DNA of 24,699 nt, from the NCBI GenBank assembly GCA_900617975.1, contig UZAE01013252.1:1-24699 (forward strand), in the 5' to 3' direction. Below, in pieces: positions 1-10,184 of the stretch; within the stretch, counting starts at the first letter, position 1; each line of letters opens with the position of its first letter. The notes beneath the pieces are model-generated. The model saw only the letters and a program-made list of their open reading frames with translations. It was not told the DNA's origin and did not search any database. A program made the position numbers and the translations under genes. This DNA is from Rodentolepis nana. Lineage: Eukaryota; Platyhelminthes; Cestoda; Cyclophyllidea; Hymenolepididae.

Positions 1-269
1 ACATTCAAAATTTACGGGGGCGGCATATCGCTATTGCACAGTGGGCTCGCCATACCTGTAATGATGAGGTACTTGTGAATTCGGTACATTATGCCTCCTA
101 CTGTATTAGTGAATCAGAACCGCTAACTTGGTCGGTTCAATTGCTAGTCGTATGAGAGGGAAGTAGTGAACAAGTCCGTTCGAAGATGTGCTTTCTGTTC
201 AGTAAATACACTAGTACATAACTAACGTATACTCTGTAAGGTATGCCCTAGCGACCTTTTTATTAATTA

Positions 270-575
270 AAATTTATTTATATCAAATGACAAGCGTCTT
301 GATGGTTATCATTAGCCCTTTAGTTGATTTCAGGCTTCACAAAGGGGAAAGAACATCAAATTGAAAAAAGTCGAGAGGGAGGAGGGAACAGAAGAGTGTT
401 TCAAAGACGTAAGAGACAAACACAAAGGTAGAAAAAAGTTGAGGTGAGTACTGTGAAAATAGTCGAATATGGCATAGAGCGAGGTGATGGTAGTTTGAAG
501 TGAGAAGTCAACTGCCAGTTAATAGACTTTTTGCCGTATGAGTATAGGTTGTCCAGGGTGCACCACGTGGAGTTA
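270..575 (-). repeat. SINE-like repeat, copy A
   Basis: This copy aligns closely with the copies at 19337-19649 and 24306-24628, and partly with 3055-3146. The orientation is set by the A-rich tail, which lies at the low-coordinate end (T-rich on the plus strand around 265-283). The element is therefore on the minus strand. The block at about 490-575 matches the reverse complement of copy 24306-24628 almost base for base. The head appears to stop near 575: the ACTTACCT motif found at the head of the other two long copies is missing here. I could not identify a target-site duplication. Confidence 0.75.
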
Positions 576-1151
576 TGCATACGCAAATATATTTTTTTAA
601 ATCAATCTTCTGTAGTTATAAGTGTAAGAGTGGCAATCGAAAAATAGTTCAAGTAAACTTTGCCAGTATAATGAAATTTTTGATAGACTCTGTCATTGAA
701 ACAGAATTAGAAAGACATGTAATAGTACTTGATTAAAATGCAACCTAAGATGTCAATAATTTTCTAATAAAAATCGATCGCAGCTCCTGATTCTTATTGG
801 CAGTAGCCTTTGTCGCGTAGTAAACTTCATCTACGCTACTGTAACCAAATAGGGGACAAATTGTCGATAAGTTAAACGCCTTTTAGGAACATGCACAAAG
901 CACGTGGATGACAAAGGGCAAAGTTATTGCCGAATTAGCCAATATAGATAATAGATACATGTATATATCATGAGTTGCGTTTTACTGGCATCTAACTATC
1001 GCGTGGGCAGTAAAGTTGTGAATTTTGCAGCGGTATAAGTGAACTTTAAGGATACCACCAGTATCTATTTCTTACAACTTCGTTGATTTTAGAAGGAAAT
1101 ACGTGAAACGCTTTAAAAAAACAACTACAAATAAACAAAAAATACATTGAT
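576..1151. other. intergenic, nothing recognised
   Basis: AT-rich non-coding sequence downstream of the CHMP2A gene (which runs on the minus strand). I see no open frame of interest, RNA gene or recognisable transposon. Confidence 0.6.
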
Positions 1152-1157
1152 TTTATT
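1152..1157 (-). terminator. candidate polyadenylation signal of CHMP2A
   Basis: TTTATT on the plus strand reads AATAAA on the minus strand, about 170 bases past the CHMP2A stop codon. This would give a 3' UTR of roughly 190 bases. The assignment rests on motif and position only. Confidence 0.4.
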
Positions 1158-1323
1158 CTGATGGATATTAGTGCTAAATAAACGAGTTTGTTGAGGGAGA
1201 CAAACCCCAAGTAACAAGAACAGGAGGGAGATAGATAATAAAGGAATAAAATATGGTTGATTTGTCTCTGGGAGAGAACGGAGGACGAGATTTACAGAGG
1301 GCCAAAAGATAATGACATCGATA

Positions 1324-2489
1324 TTAGCGCTTAAGATTGCGAAGTCGAGCTTCAAGCTCGTCAGTTTCCGTGGAAGCGCCAGGGTCAGCACCAGTTGCGG
1401 GAACAGGTAAGGCGTCATTACGATTTTTAATGGCACCCTCATTTCCTGCAATGCTACCAGCCAATGTCGGTAGGCCGTTAACACCACCGGAAATCTCGAT
1501 ACCCAGCTCATCCAAAACCTAAAAAAGAACAAAGCCAAGCAATGAAGGAATGTTGACGTAAATTAAGACCAACAAATAAAAAAAGTACCAAATTTATTAG
1601 AAACGAATAAACGCGAAAGTGGTTTTCATTGGTGAAAAAAGTATATTGTTTTGGCATCAGTTTGAAAGAAGGGTGAACCAAAAGCCATATTTCGAAATAA
1701 GCTAAAACGAACTTTATCAATAGCACCGTCACTTCGGTTAGCATAAACCAATCCCCGTCCAAAATAATGGCTTTGTAACTGTTTATCTCTCCAAGGTGAG
1801 CGACTGAGATTGGAATAAATTAAACTAATACCAAAGGGATTCGAAAAATAAAATAAGGTCCGACAAAAAGGAAGTCGTAACAAACCCAAATGTTATGATC
1901 ACCTAGAAATGCAACAAGGCCGACCAGACACACAGGTAAAATAAAAAGCGGCACAAATTAGAACAAAGCAAGCTAAAAGTAAGCATAAATTTACCTGTTG
2001 AACAATCGTCTCAGTTGCGGCATCATCCCCTTCTTGTTCAAATACGTCATCCATGACGTCAGAGATCATTTCTTCTTTCATTTCCATCTTTGAAGATTCC
2101 TTTTCAAAATTCATAAGAATCTTCTGTAATTCGGGCAAGTTCATCTTCTTATTCATTAAGACAAGAGTCTTCGTCACTTGTTTCATGGAATCGGACATTT
2201 GGGCAGTGGAATTTATTGACTGCATGCGTAAACTAATGGCCTGAATATTGGCCTTCATCTTAATCATATTTGTAATGTAGTTTCGAGTTCGAACTAAATC
2301 TTTTGCCATTATTTTTACAGTCTCCATCTGGTTTTGTTTGGCCATCTTAACAATATCAGCCTTTAGTTTATTTTCCTGCATCTCAAGTCGAGATCTCTCC
2401 CGATCCAATTCATTCATCGTACGCCGAAGAACTCGATTATTTTCCCTTAGTTGTTCTTGGGGAGTTTTCTTCTTGCCGAATAAATTCAT
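1324..2489 (-). CDS. CHMP2A: charged multivesicular body protein 2a (ESCRT-III subunit Vps2/CHMP2A)
   Basis: Two coding exons: 2489-1995 (165 codons) and 1518-1324 (64 codons plus TAA), joined by a phase-0 intron 1519-1994. The donor is CAG|GTAAAT and the acceptor TTTTTTAG|GTT. The product is 229 residues, close to human CHMP2A (222). The start MNLFGKKKTPQEQLR matches the family N-terminus, which contacts membrane. It is followed by the basic helical core with the hallmark motifs NELDRER, KADIVKMAKQ, IMAKDLVRTR and MKEEMISDVMDD. Exon 2 opens with VLDELG and ends in an MIT-interacting motif, DELEARLRNLKR (residues 218-229), the binding site for VPS4. By family knowledge the protein co-polymerises with CHMP3 on CHMP4 filaments and recruits VPS4 for membrane scission on endosomes, at cytokinesis and at the nuclear envelope. 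The first residues and C-terminal motif favour 2A over 2B. Confidence 0.93.
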
Positions 2490-2506
2490 TCCCGATAATA
2501 CAAAGA

Positions 2507-2539
2507 TGAAGAGTAAGGTAGTTCCAGGAAGCTTTTATA
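2507..2539 (-). promoter_or_regulatory. candidate TATA/initiator core promoter of CHMP2A
   Basis: On the minus strand TATAAAA (2539-2533) lies 32 bases upstream of the A in TTCATCT (2507), which resembles an initiator. That spacing suits a TATA-dependent start. Transcription from 2507 would leave a 5' UTR of about 17 bases before the ATG at 2489. No splice-acceptor-like motif sits next to this start codon, unlike the two plus-strand genes. The promoter is inferred from motifs alone. Confidence 0.4.
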
Positions 2540-3054
2540 AAGAACCCGCTTAGCGACTGGTTAGCATAAACGTTTGACAGGGATAAAAACTTTGAGTAAT
2601 TCTAAGCCCAAATGGAAAAAATATTTCAGGCACTAAAGCATATTACTAAAACAGAAACTGAAGTTAGACAAGCACATATAAGAATTGCATGTATGTTTCT
2701 ATTATCTTTAATTCAGTGGGTAAATAATTTGCACCAACTTATATAAAACAAAAAAAATTGGTACATTTTCTTAACAGTATTTGATAATGATTCTTTTTGG
2801 CTTAATATGTAGGAATTATAATGAAGAGACCTTCATGGTATTACAAGATATTTATACCCATCCTACACTGAAGTATATAATTACTTAGCTGCTTATCATT
2901 AAATGAGTTTAGCTGCCTTGTACCTAGCATAATTTTTCTAGAAATTCCTAATAGAACCTGCCTTTTTTCTTTAAATTTCGATTAAATCTTGAGAGAGATT
3001 ATGCTAATTTTTATTTGAAATAGTGTAACAAATTTTGTATTAATTATTTAGCAA

Positions 3055-3146
3055 CTTTATTATTATTTCAATTGATAGGCTTTATGATATTTACCATTAG
3101 CCTCTTACTTGACTTCGGTTTTCACAAGGGGGGGGGACGGAACATA
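3055..3146 (-). repeat. SINE-like repeat, copy D (5'-truncated)
   Basis: The roughly 90 bases from the ATTATTATTT stretch to GGAACAT match only the tail-proximal end of the repeat family. They carry the shared order CTTTATGATA, then ATTAGCC, then TTGACTTCG, then TTCACA followed by a G run. Similarity stops abruptly just past the nine-G tract at 3128-3136. Loss of the head with the tail kept is the 5' truncation expected of a retroposon on the minus strand. Confidence 0.6.
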
Positions 3147-4628
3147 TATTTTTGGATTTAGGAGAGTTAACAATAGTTCATTAGTTGTCTTCTGGCTTCC
3201 CAGTGTCTCTAGGTTTCGGTCGTTGTCTTTAAGGCTGGACATCGAAGCAGGTGGATCTTCTTCATTTCCTCCTGTAGGTTACATACTTACATGTATTCCG
3301 ATATTTAAATTCAATGACAATTGAGATTGAGCAACACTTATTAGAGCTCCAGGTATTGTTATCCATTTTCATTTTAGAGTTTAAGATAAGATGCGCACAT
3401 TATAATGTTACTGCTTAATTGTGAATAGATAAATATGAAATTTCGATCTTGTTAATCCTGAAATAATTCGACCACGAGATATGCGCTTTTAAGCCAGCAA
3501 ACCCTTTATATGGTCTTGCATCTTAGTTTATCAACATTTAAGTAGCATCACATTAATTTCTAGCACGAACGAATACAAATATTTGTTCCATTTAGTGTTT
3601 CTTTTACAATAACAGACAAAGAAATTGATTTAGGAAACATTAAGTGCATTTCAAAGTTTAATTATCGACGGTGGACAGATGGTCGCAAGAGACAGCATAT
3701 GTTAGTTACTACCTGACAATCGAAATGACACTATTCGATGAGAATAACTAACATGATTCTCTCGTGTGTGCCATCAGCAAGATACACACAATCAGACATT
3801 AGGGATATTTAAAAAAACTGTTTGACATAAGTTCATCCCTATTATTTTTCCTATCTTCTATTTCATACTGAGCCGCTTTGTATATCGGTAAAATCCATTT
3901 CGTCAAACGCAATTTATATCGGTTTGCTGAATTTCAAGAACATTTTAAGTCCCGAATGAACAATGGAAAGCTCCATTATAAGACCGTCAAATAAAACATT
4001 AAATTCATTGAACAGTTACTACATTTTAAAACCCATACTCGAACACCTTAAACAAGAATAACTTTAGTTGCAGTGACACTTAGCTAAAACAATTTATTAA
4101 AGGACTATTTGTTTCAAAGAAATACAGAGCTTAATTTTTCCGCATTACCATGATGCAGCCATTTTCAATATTAACACCTGTGGCTTGCGCACTCGAACAT
4201 TCTGAAGGGTACAGTCGTTCGTTCAGAGCACTCCTCAAACAGTCCGCTAGTAATGCTCATTCAAATTATGACAGATGTACGTGATAATTAATCATTTTTG
4301 CTAATATCATTCATTCAATAAAGGCTTCCTTCGCAATATGCCATCCTTAATTTTATTATTGCAGTAGTTCAAGTTCAGGCGCTTTTCCAAACGAGGAGAG
4401 CTTGCCATAGAGATTACTGAGTATAGTCAGGGCTTATTAGTATAGCAATAAGCTACACGCCTTGTTTATTTCTTATCAAAACCCCAGAGTCATATTTTAA
4501 TGCTTGGTCACAATTATGTATAGATCCTGGCACTGAAAAATTAGCGTATGCATATCTGAACTAGAATCTGAATCAACTAAAAATTTAACAACTTAAAAAT
4601 GACTACCACTCAGACAATGATAATTTTA

Positions 4629-4730
4629 ACCTAAATCTTGATTTTAGTGGTTCCATAATTTAAGATTACCCAAAGGAGCGTTTTTTGGGTTTTAAAAATG
4701 GCATCAAACCACTAAATATCAAGATTATGG
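4629..4730. repeat. imperfect inverted repeat (hairpin)
   Basis: The left arm (4629-4674) and right arm (4684-4730) are imperfect reverse complements around a short GGAGCGTTT centre. The strongest pairing is AATCTTGATTTTAGTGGTT with AACCACTAAATATCAAGATT. A second paired block, ACCCAAA with TTTGGGT, closes the loop. The middle of the stem pairs poorly. It could be a relic of a small foldback element or a structured transcript. Confidence 0.55.
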
Positions 4731-6078
4731 ACAAATTTAGTCAACATAAACGAAGGCTTAACTATATCTTTACACTATAATGTTTAGCTGATCAATTTGA
4801 TGGTGAAGTAAATAGTGCAAAAAAGAAATATGGATAGAAAAGAACATAAAATAAACGAGCATAAATTGAGACAAAATGAATAACCAAGATATCTAACCAG
4901 TATCGGTTGAAGTAAAAATTAGGTTTGCAGACATTTAAGGGTATATATACTTCTACTAACTTATTGAAAATTGCATTATTTTCCACAAATATTCTCAATC
5001 TGCTAAATAGTCTGAAGTAGTTAATATGGAGAAAGTTTCTACTCATATATTACAATTTTTTATAAATTATATTTAAATTTCCCTATCACTTGTCTCGCCA
5101 AAATACAGAGAAAGAACCAAGAATTCAACTTCTTCAATATTTAAAGGAACTGCTGCTTTTTTACACACAAACTACTGTGCTCAATGGATTGCTAACCGAG
5201 TTTGGATTTAGAAAAAACTATTCGGGACTTGATTTCATTCACAACTTCAGCTAGTCAGTAGTTAAACCATTTTTAGTCCATCTAGAGTGAAATATTTATA
5301 ATAAGTAGCAGAGGATTAATATTGAATTTGAATAGCACCAGATTTAACATTTTTTAAACGTTCAATAATTGCTTAGTAAAACATTATCCTAACGATCCTT
5401 TATGGCGTTGTGTTATAGTGTTTAAGAGTTCTCAATTAGTGATCAGTTTGTAACTTATAAACAACATCATTAACAATCGAATAAAACGAATCAATGTTTC
5501 AATATATTAACCTATTTTATCTTTCCAGAAATTAGGTGTTTTCTTATCAAACGGTAACTATTGCTTTCATTTGGTATTTAAACAAAACTCCAATGTTGTT
5601 TTAAATTGTTTTACTGTTTTGTTGTTACAACAGTTAGGTGTTTTATCATGTCCTCCTGAGAACTTTTTCACGTTTTAATGGGATTTATTCGGTATACGGG
5701 TAAGATAATTGATTTTTGAACTTTTACTTTTATGATATCTTCAATTTTGACATCCATAGTTATTGCCGTAGTTTTTATATGTCGCGTCCATTTATCAATC
5801 TCAAAATATTTATCGACTGAAAAAAATAAATCGTTTCACCTAGTAATTTGATACTTGCTATTTAATTTTGCGCGCATTAGTAAAAATTTATTTGAATATT
5901 ACTTGACTTTTTTAAATAACTCGCTTCAATGTCTTTATTTTTTATTCGTTTAGGTGCTAGATAATTTTCTGTTTATTTTCTTCCTCTTGTTTCCCATTAA
6001 TCAAATAATCATAAAGCTTTCTGCTACAATGCAGTCTTTGGTTTTTTAATTTATCTCAACATTTTGTAATTTGTCATT

Positions 6079-6092
6079 ATTTTCCATTCAAG
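6079..6092 (+). other. splice-acceptor-like motif abutting the KMT2 start codon
   Basis: The pyrimidine-rich stretch ATTTTCCATTCAAG ends directly before the ATG at 6093, so the ATG would be the first codon of the exon. It could accept an unplaced 5' UTR exon or a trans-spliced leader. The frame stays open upstream to a TAA at 6012-6014, but with no ATG in that frame. The 6093 start is therefore the natural choice. Confidence 0.5.
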
Positions 6093-9000
6093 ATGTCGGT
6101 TGATCATAGGGATGCGCTCTTATGGTCTCAGAAAGACAACTGTAGCAAAGAGGACTATTCAATTACTGCTCGGCCCTTTCTCGACCACCCTATTGCCGGT
6201 GCTGACATCAGTTGCAAAGCAGAGCCCCATATGGGATCTTGGTCCGGATTGACTCCTGTTAAGGATTCTTCTCCCAGCTCCACAGAGCCCACTTCCATGT
6301 TGAGTGATAAAAGTAGTTCTCGGGGAACGCTAGAAACCAAAAATTCTGAAAATACTTGTTTTTCAACTGACACTGAGCACCCTGCAAGCGAGGGTTCATT
6401 ATCACCTTCGCCATCTCAATTTCCCACTTCCACCTCTAACGTAACGCCAAAGGCGAACTCTGCTAAGTGTGATAATGAGATCTCAAATTCTCCACATGTC
6501 ATTTCTTCTCCTCAAACGGTTTACAAAGAACACTACACTTCCTCTGATTCGTCCGTTAATAATTCAGCTGTTTCTAGTCGTTCCTCATCTCTTTATAACT
6601 CTAACCCTGATTATTATCATGATTTATCGCAAACTCGAATTGGATTTGCCCCGGTCAGTATGGTCAAGACACCCTATCCTCGTATTCCGAATGGATATAC
6701 TGCCACCGGTTCTGACTATCATACTGATGGAAAGAAATTTCCACCACGGACTCACTTGCCTACGGATGTCTATCTTCAACACCCTAGAAAACCGTCTTTG
6801 ACCTATTCAAGTAATGATGTATTTCACCATCCTGTTCCAATGAAATATCCGAATTCCTATCATCCTATTCGTCCACCGTACTTTTTCAAAGCGAATAATC
6901 GACCTGGAATCCCATCCACATCTCCTCATCATGTGGATTATCTTGAAGCACGCAGACGTCTTGAAATGCAACAGCAGCTTCAGATGTATCAACTAAATCG
7001 ACGACTTCCTTTGTCTTCAACTGGTCGAGAATTCCTGCATCAACAGGTGCAAGATCGACTTCGGCACTCCTCCTGTCCCTATCTTCCAGATTCATATAAT
7101 TTCAGATCGCGTGGACCGTCATCAGACTATGTGTCGCCACAGTATCCTGTTAGTGGTAGATTCCCTAGTGCCATTGGGAGTAATTCTTGTGGATCAACTC
7201 GTTTTGCTCCTCCTTACCCTTTACCCACTGATACACAGCACTACTATCTTCCATTTTCTGTCAATCTAGAAGGTCCCAAGAAACGCAATTCATCTCCGCG
7301 CGGCTTTAAACGCAAACGGTCACCTTCTGGTAGTGATGGTAAATTTTCTCCCTTCAAATCGAATGCCGAAACGGCACAGCATACACTCCTTCTAAACCGG
7401 TTATTGTCTATTAACGCTTCTCAGTATGTGTCCTGGCCTGCGCTTGAAAATCCTATTGATATAAATCCTCCGGAGCCTGCTTTGAAGAGAAAGGTCCCCT
7501 GTCATGATGTTTCATCAAATCCAGATCTGACCATAACCTCCAAACAGGCTCGCAAATACGCTTCTTTGCCATTTATTCTTCGTTCTCCCTCAAATCCCAC
7601 TCCCAGAGATCTTCTTTCCTACCTGCGTTCTGAAAAAAAGATTGAACTTGACTTGCGGCACAATCTTTTAAGTGAAGCTCTTTCTGATGCAATCTCTCGA
7701 TCGTATGACTCCCAATTACACACCGTTCCTCCTTCCCCATTAGTCCGCTCGAATTCCCCTGATCCTCTTAATCTTTTCTCTTCGATGAAGATTGGAAATT
7801 CAACGGAATCACCTGTAGCAGCAGGATCTTCGTCAGATATCTTCCTACCACCTGCCAAACGACGTCGGATTTCACGAAGTGTACTGGAAAGATTACAGGT
7901 TCCTGACGAGGAAGAAATGAAAGAACGAAACATCATACCGTCCCATTGTGCCCATTCAAAACAGTATCCGGAGGAGCGCTTGACTATGGAGAGAATCAGG
8001 TCCGCTGTGACATTTGTCCAGATTTGCCAACACTGCAAAATGCAGATCCTTTTCGCTACCAATCCTGCCACTAAATCCGAAGAGACATTTTGTAGCGAAG
8101 CCTGCGTACGAAATCATCAACTTCAGTCACTTCCAAAAGTGCTTCATAAACCTACTAACCATTCTACGCACCCATCTGCTATTGGCGTGTCGGTTATGCT
8201 TCAAAGCTATCCCCCTAAACTATGCAAAAATAAGCCACAACAACAAGGGTCTTCCGTTCTCAAATCCGCCAATAAATGTATTGGTCGTAAAGCATTTCTT
8301 AGTACCCCGGTGAGGAAGTGGAAGGGATCTCGTTGGTCAGTTCACTCTTCTTTGGCCAGAATGGCTCGCGCAAGCATCTCAAATAATACTGAATCCTCTA
8401 AACCTGATATGGAGCCGAAGGGCATCTCTACTGCGTTTGAACTCCTGCATAAAGGTGCTCTTCCAAAGTGTGTTTTGTGTAAATGTGATAGTGATTCGGC
8501 AAGAATTCCCATTGTTGGTCGCCTCTTGAACTATGCTTGTGACAAGTGGATACATGCTAATTGTATTCTTTGGTGCTATGGTGTGAGTGAGACGATAAAT
8601 GGTTGCTTCATGAATGCTGCTAAGGCGCTTGATCAGGCAAAGGATCAAGTGTGCAAGGGGTGTTCTCTTACCGGTGCTGGTTTACCCTGTTTTGCTGCAG
8701 AATGTGCTGATTATTTCCATATTTATTGTGCTTATAGTGGTGGCTGCTCCTTCTATGGTGACAAGAGTATGTATTGTCCTAAGCACAAAGGTCAGGCTCC
8801 TGCAGGGTCCTTATTAAATGGTTTTGAAGTTGATCGAAAAGTCTATCTAGAGAGAGATGAATATGCTCTAGTTGAGCAAGTGATCACCTCCCAGTGTCTA
8901 ACTACATCAGCAGATAGACTTCTTTTACGCTCTGGTACACTTGTTCTCAATTCCCTTGGTCAGCTATTACCTGACCACGTGGATTGCGGCCGATTTCACA

Positions 9001-10184
9001 CACCTGATCACATTTATCCCGTTGGCTTCTCAACCACTCGCATTTATTGGTCCTTTCGGAGACCAAGGCATCGGTGTCATTACTTGTGTACGATTGCAGA
9101 TTCTAACCAACAGCGGCAGAGTTCGAATGGCAGTGATAACTCTGAATTTCTTGATGAACCTCCGTCTGTTCATCCCTCACCCATTTTTTCAATTACTGTC
9201 AAAGAGCGTGGTTACCCGGATATTTGCTTTAAAGCGAGTAACTGCAATACTGTATGGCAGCACATCCTTCGAATGGTTTCCGATTCACGTAAAAGGCTAA
9301 TTCCACATGTTCGTAGAGTAAATCCGGAGGCAATGAGTGGAGAATCGCTCTTTGGTCTGAATGAGTCTCATATTGTTCGGGCGATCGAGTCATTACCAGG
9401 AGCCGAACACCTTCCTGCACATACTTTCAAGTTTGGCAAGATGGAACTCATCTCCCGAATGCCCGTGATGATAAACCCCACTGGCTGTGCACGAGCAGAG
9501 CCCAAAAGACGGAATTATTTGCGAACTCGTGAGCAGGAGCAAAATCAAAGTCCGGTGCATGGAAGAATCCCACGTCAAAATGCAGCTTTCCCCTTGTCAG
9601 CTACACGTTCCCTACGATCGCTTAATCAAATACCCCGATACTGTTCTCCTCCTATTACTGCTGATGAACCAGGTTCTAACTCTAGTCAGTCAGCCATTCC
9701 TGCAGCTGTTGCATCTGCGTCTTCAAAATACAGAGCTCTACAAACTGATTGGCAATACAATGTCAATCTTGCAAGGTCGAAAATCCAAGGCTTAGGTCTT
9801 TTTGCCGCGAGGGATATTGAACGAGGAGAGTTCATTATCGAATATCTTGGTCAGTTGATCAGAAATGAAGTTGGTAATAAGAGGGAACGGCTGTATGAGT
9901 CTCAAGGAAGAGGTATCTACATGTTCCGAGCGGATGATGAGTGGATTGTGGATGCGACAATGTATGGTGGACTGGCGAGATACATTAACCACTCCTGTGA
10001 TCCCAATTGCGTGGCTGAGGTGATCTCCTACGAGAATCAGAAACACATTGTTATTATCGCCAATCGACTGCTTAAAAAGGGTGAAGAGTTGACTTATGAC
10101 TATAAGTTAGATATTGAAGCTGATAAGAATGATCGCATACCCTGTTTGTGCGGCTCACAGTTTTGTCGTCAGTGGATGAACTAA
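6093..10184 (+). CDS. KMT2C/D: KMT2C/D (Trr-type) histone H3 lysine-4 methyltransferase
   Basis: Single uninterrupted frame of 1363 residues. Residues 1-630 are low-complexity, rich in Ser, Pro and Tyr, with basic clusters KKRNSSPRGFKRKR (about 396-409) and PAKRRR, and an LXXLL box LNRLL (434-438). Conserved parts follow in KMT2C/D order: an FCS-like zinc motif (Cys645, 648, 667, 671), a KWKGSRWS motif (742-749), an extended PHD (about 793-898), FYRN (948-1001), FYRC (1030-1115), a WDR5-binding Win motif ARAE (1133-1136), then SET (1223 onward) with NHSCDPN (Asn1299, His1300), the catalytic-site YDYK (1335-1338), and post-SET Cys1351, 1353, 1358. SET wording such as LARSKIQGLGL and RNEV matches KMT2C/D rather than KMT2A/B. 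The family methylates H3K4 at enhancers within the COMPASS-like complex with WDR5, RbBP5 and ASH2L. The N-terminal PHD clusters and HMG box of vertebrate KMT2C/D are absent, as in Drosophila Trr. All key SET residues are intact, so it should be active. Confidence 0.93.
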   Translation: MSVDHRDALLWSQKDNCSKEDYSITARPFLDHPIAGADISCKAEPHMGSWSGLTPVKDSSPSSTEPTSMLSDKSSSRGTLETKNSENTCFSTDTEHPASEGSLSPSPSQFPTSTSNVTPKANSAKCDNEISNSPHVISSPQTVYKEHYTSSDSSVNNSAVSSRSSSLYNSNPDYYHDLSQTRIGFAPVSMVKTPYPRIPNGYTATGSDYHTDGKKFPPRTHLPTDVYLQHPRKPSLTYSSNDVFHHPVPMKYPNSYHPIRPPYFFKANNRPGIPSTSPHHVDYLEARRRLEMQQQLQMYQLNRRLPLSSTGREFLHQQVQDRLRHSSCPYLPDSYNFRSRGPSSDYVSPQYPVSGRFPSAIGSNSCGSTRFAPPYPLPTDTQHYYLPFSVNLEGPKKRNSSPRGFKRKRSPSGSDGKFSPFKSNAETAQHTLLLNRLLSINASQYVSWPALENPIDINPPEPALKRKVPCHDVSSNPDLTITSKQARKYASLPFILRSPSNPTPRDLLSYLRSEKKIELDLRHNLLSEALSDAISRSYDSQLHTVPPSPLVRSNSPDPLNLFSSMKIGNSTESPVAAGSSSDIFLPPAKRRRISRSVLERLQVPDEEEMKERNIIPSHCAHSKQYPEERLTMERIRSAVTFVQICQHCKMQILFATNPATKSEETFCSEACVRNHQLQSLPKVLHKPTNHSTHPSAIGVSVMLQSYPPKLCKNKPQQQGSSVLKSANKCIGRKAFLSTPVRKWKGSRWSVHSSLARMARASISNNTESSKPDMEPKGISTAFELLHKGALPKCVLCKCDSDSARIPIVGRLLNYACDKWIHANCILWCYGVSETINGCFMNAAKALDQAKDQVCKGCSLTGAGLPCFAAECADYFHIYCAYSGGCSFYGDKSMYCPKHKGQAPAGSLLNGFEVDRKVYLERDEYALVEQVITSQCLTTSADRLLLRSGTLVLNSLGQLLPDHVDCGRFHTPDHIYPVGFSTTRIYWSFRRPRHRCHYLCTIADSNQQRQSSNGSDNSEFLDEPPSVHPSPIFSITVKERGYPDICFKASNCNTVWQHILRMVSDSRKRLIPHVRRVNPEAMSGESLFGLNESHIVRAIESLPGAEHLPAHTFKFGKMELISRMPVMINPTGCARAEPKRRNYLRTREQEQNQSPVHGRIPRQNAAFPLSATRSLRSLNQIPRYCSPPITADEPGSNSSQSAIPAAVASASSKYRALQTDWQYNVNLARSKIQGLGLFAARDIERGEFIIEYLGQLIRNEVGNKRERLYESQGRGIYMFRADDEWIVDATMYGGLARYINHSCDPNCVAEVISYENQKHIVIIANRLLKKGEELTYDYKLDIEADKNDRIPCLCGSQFCRQWMN

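Larger units (their letters stand above)
2540..6078. other. divergent intergenic region between CHMP2A and KMT2C/D
   Basis: About 3.5 kb of AT-rich sequence without a convincing coding region. It holds a truncated repeat copy (3055-3146) and an imperfect inverted repeat (4629-4730). It presumably contains the KMT2 promoter and perhaps 5' UTR exons, but I could not place them. No PHD-finger or HMG coding sequence, which might extend the KMT2 gene upstream, is visible. Confidence 0.5.

Noticed and set aside
4151..4275. Short plus-strand open frame starting MQPFSILTPV, upstream of KMT2C/D
   Set aside because: About 40 codons, no family resemblance and no good splice donor to link it to the KMT2 acceptor at 6092.
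7619..8071. 150-codon minus-strand open frame within KMT2C/D
   Set aside because: Shadow of a conserved coding exon; no recognisable domain.
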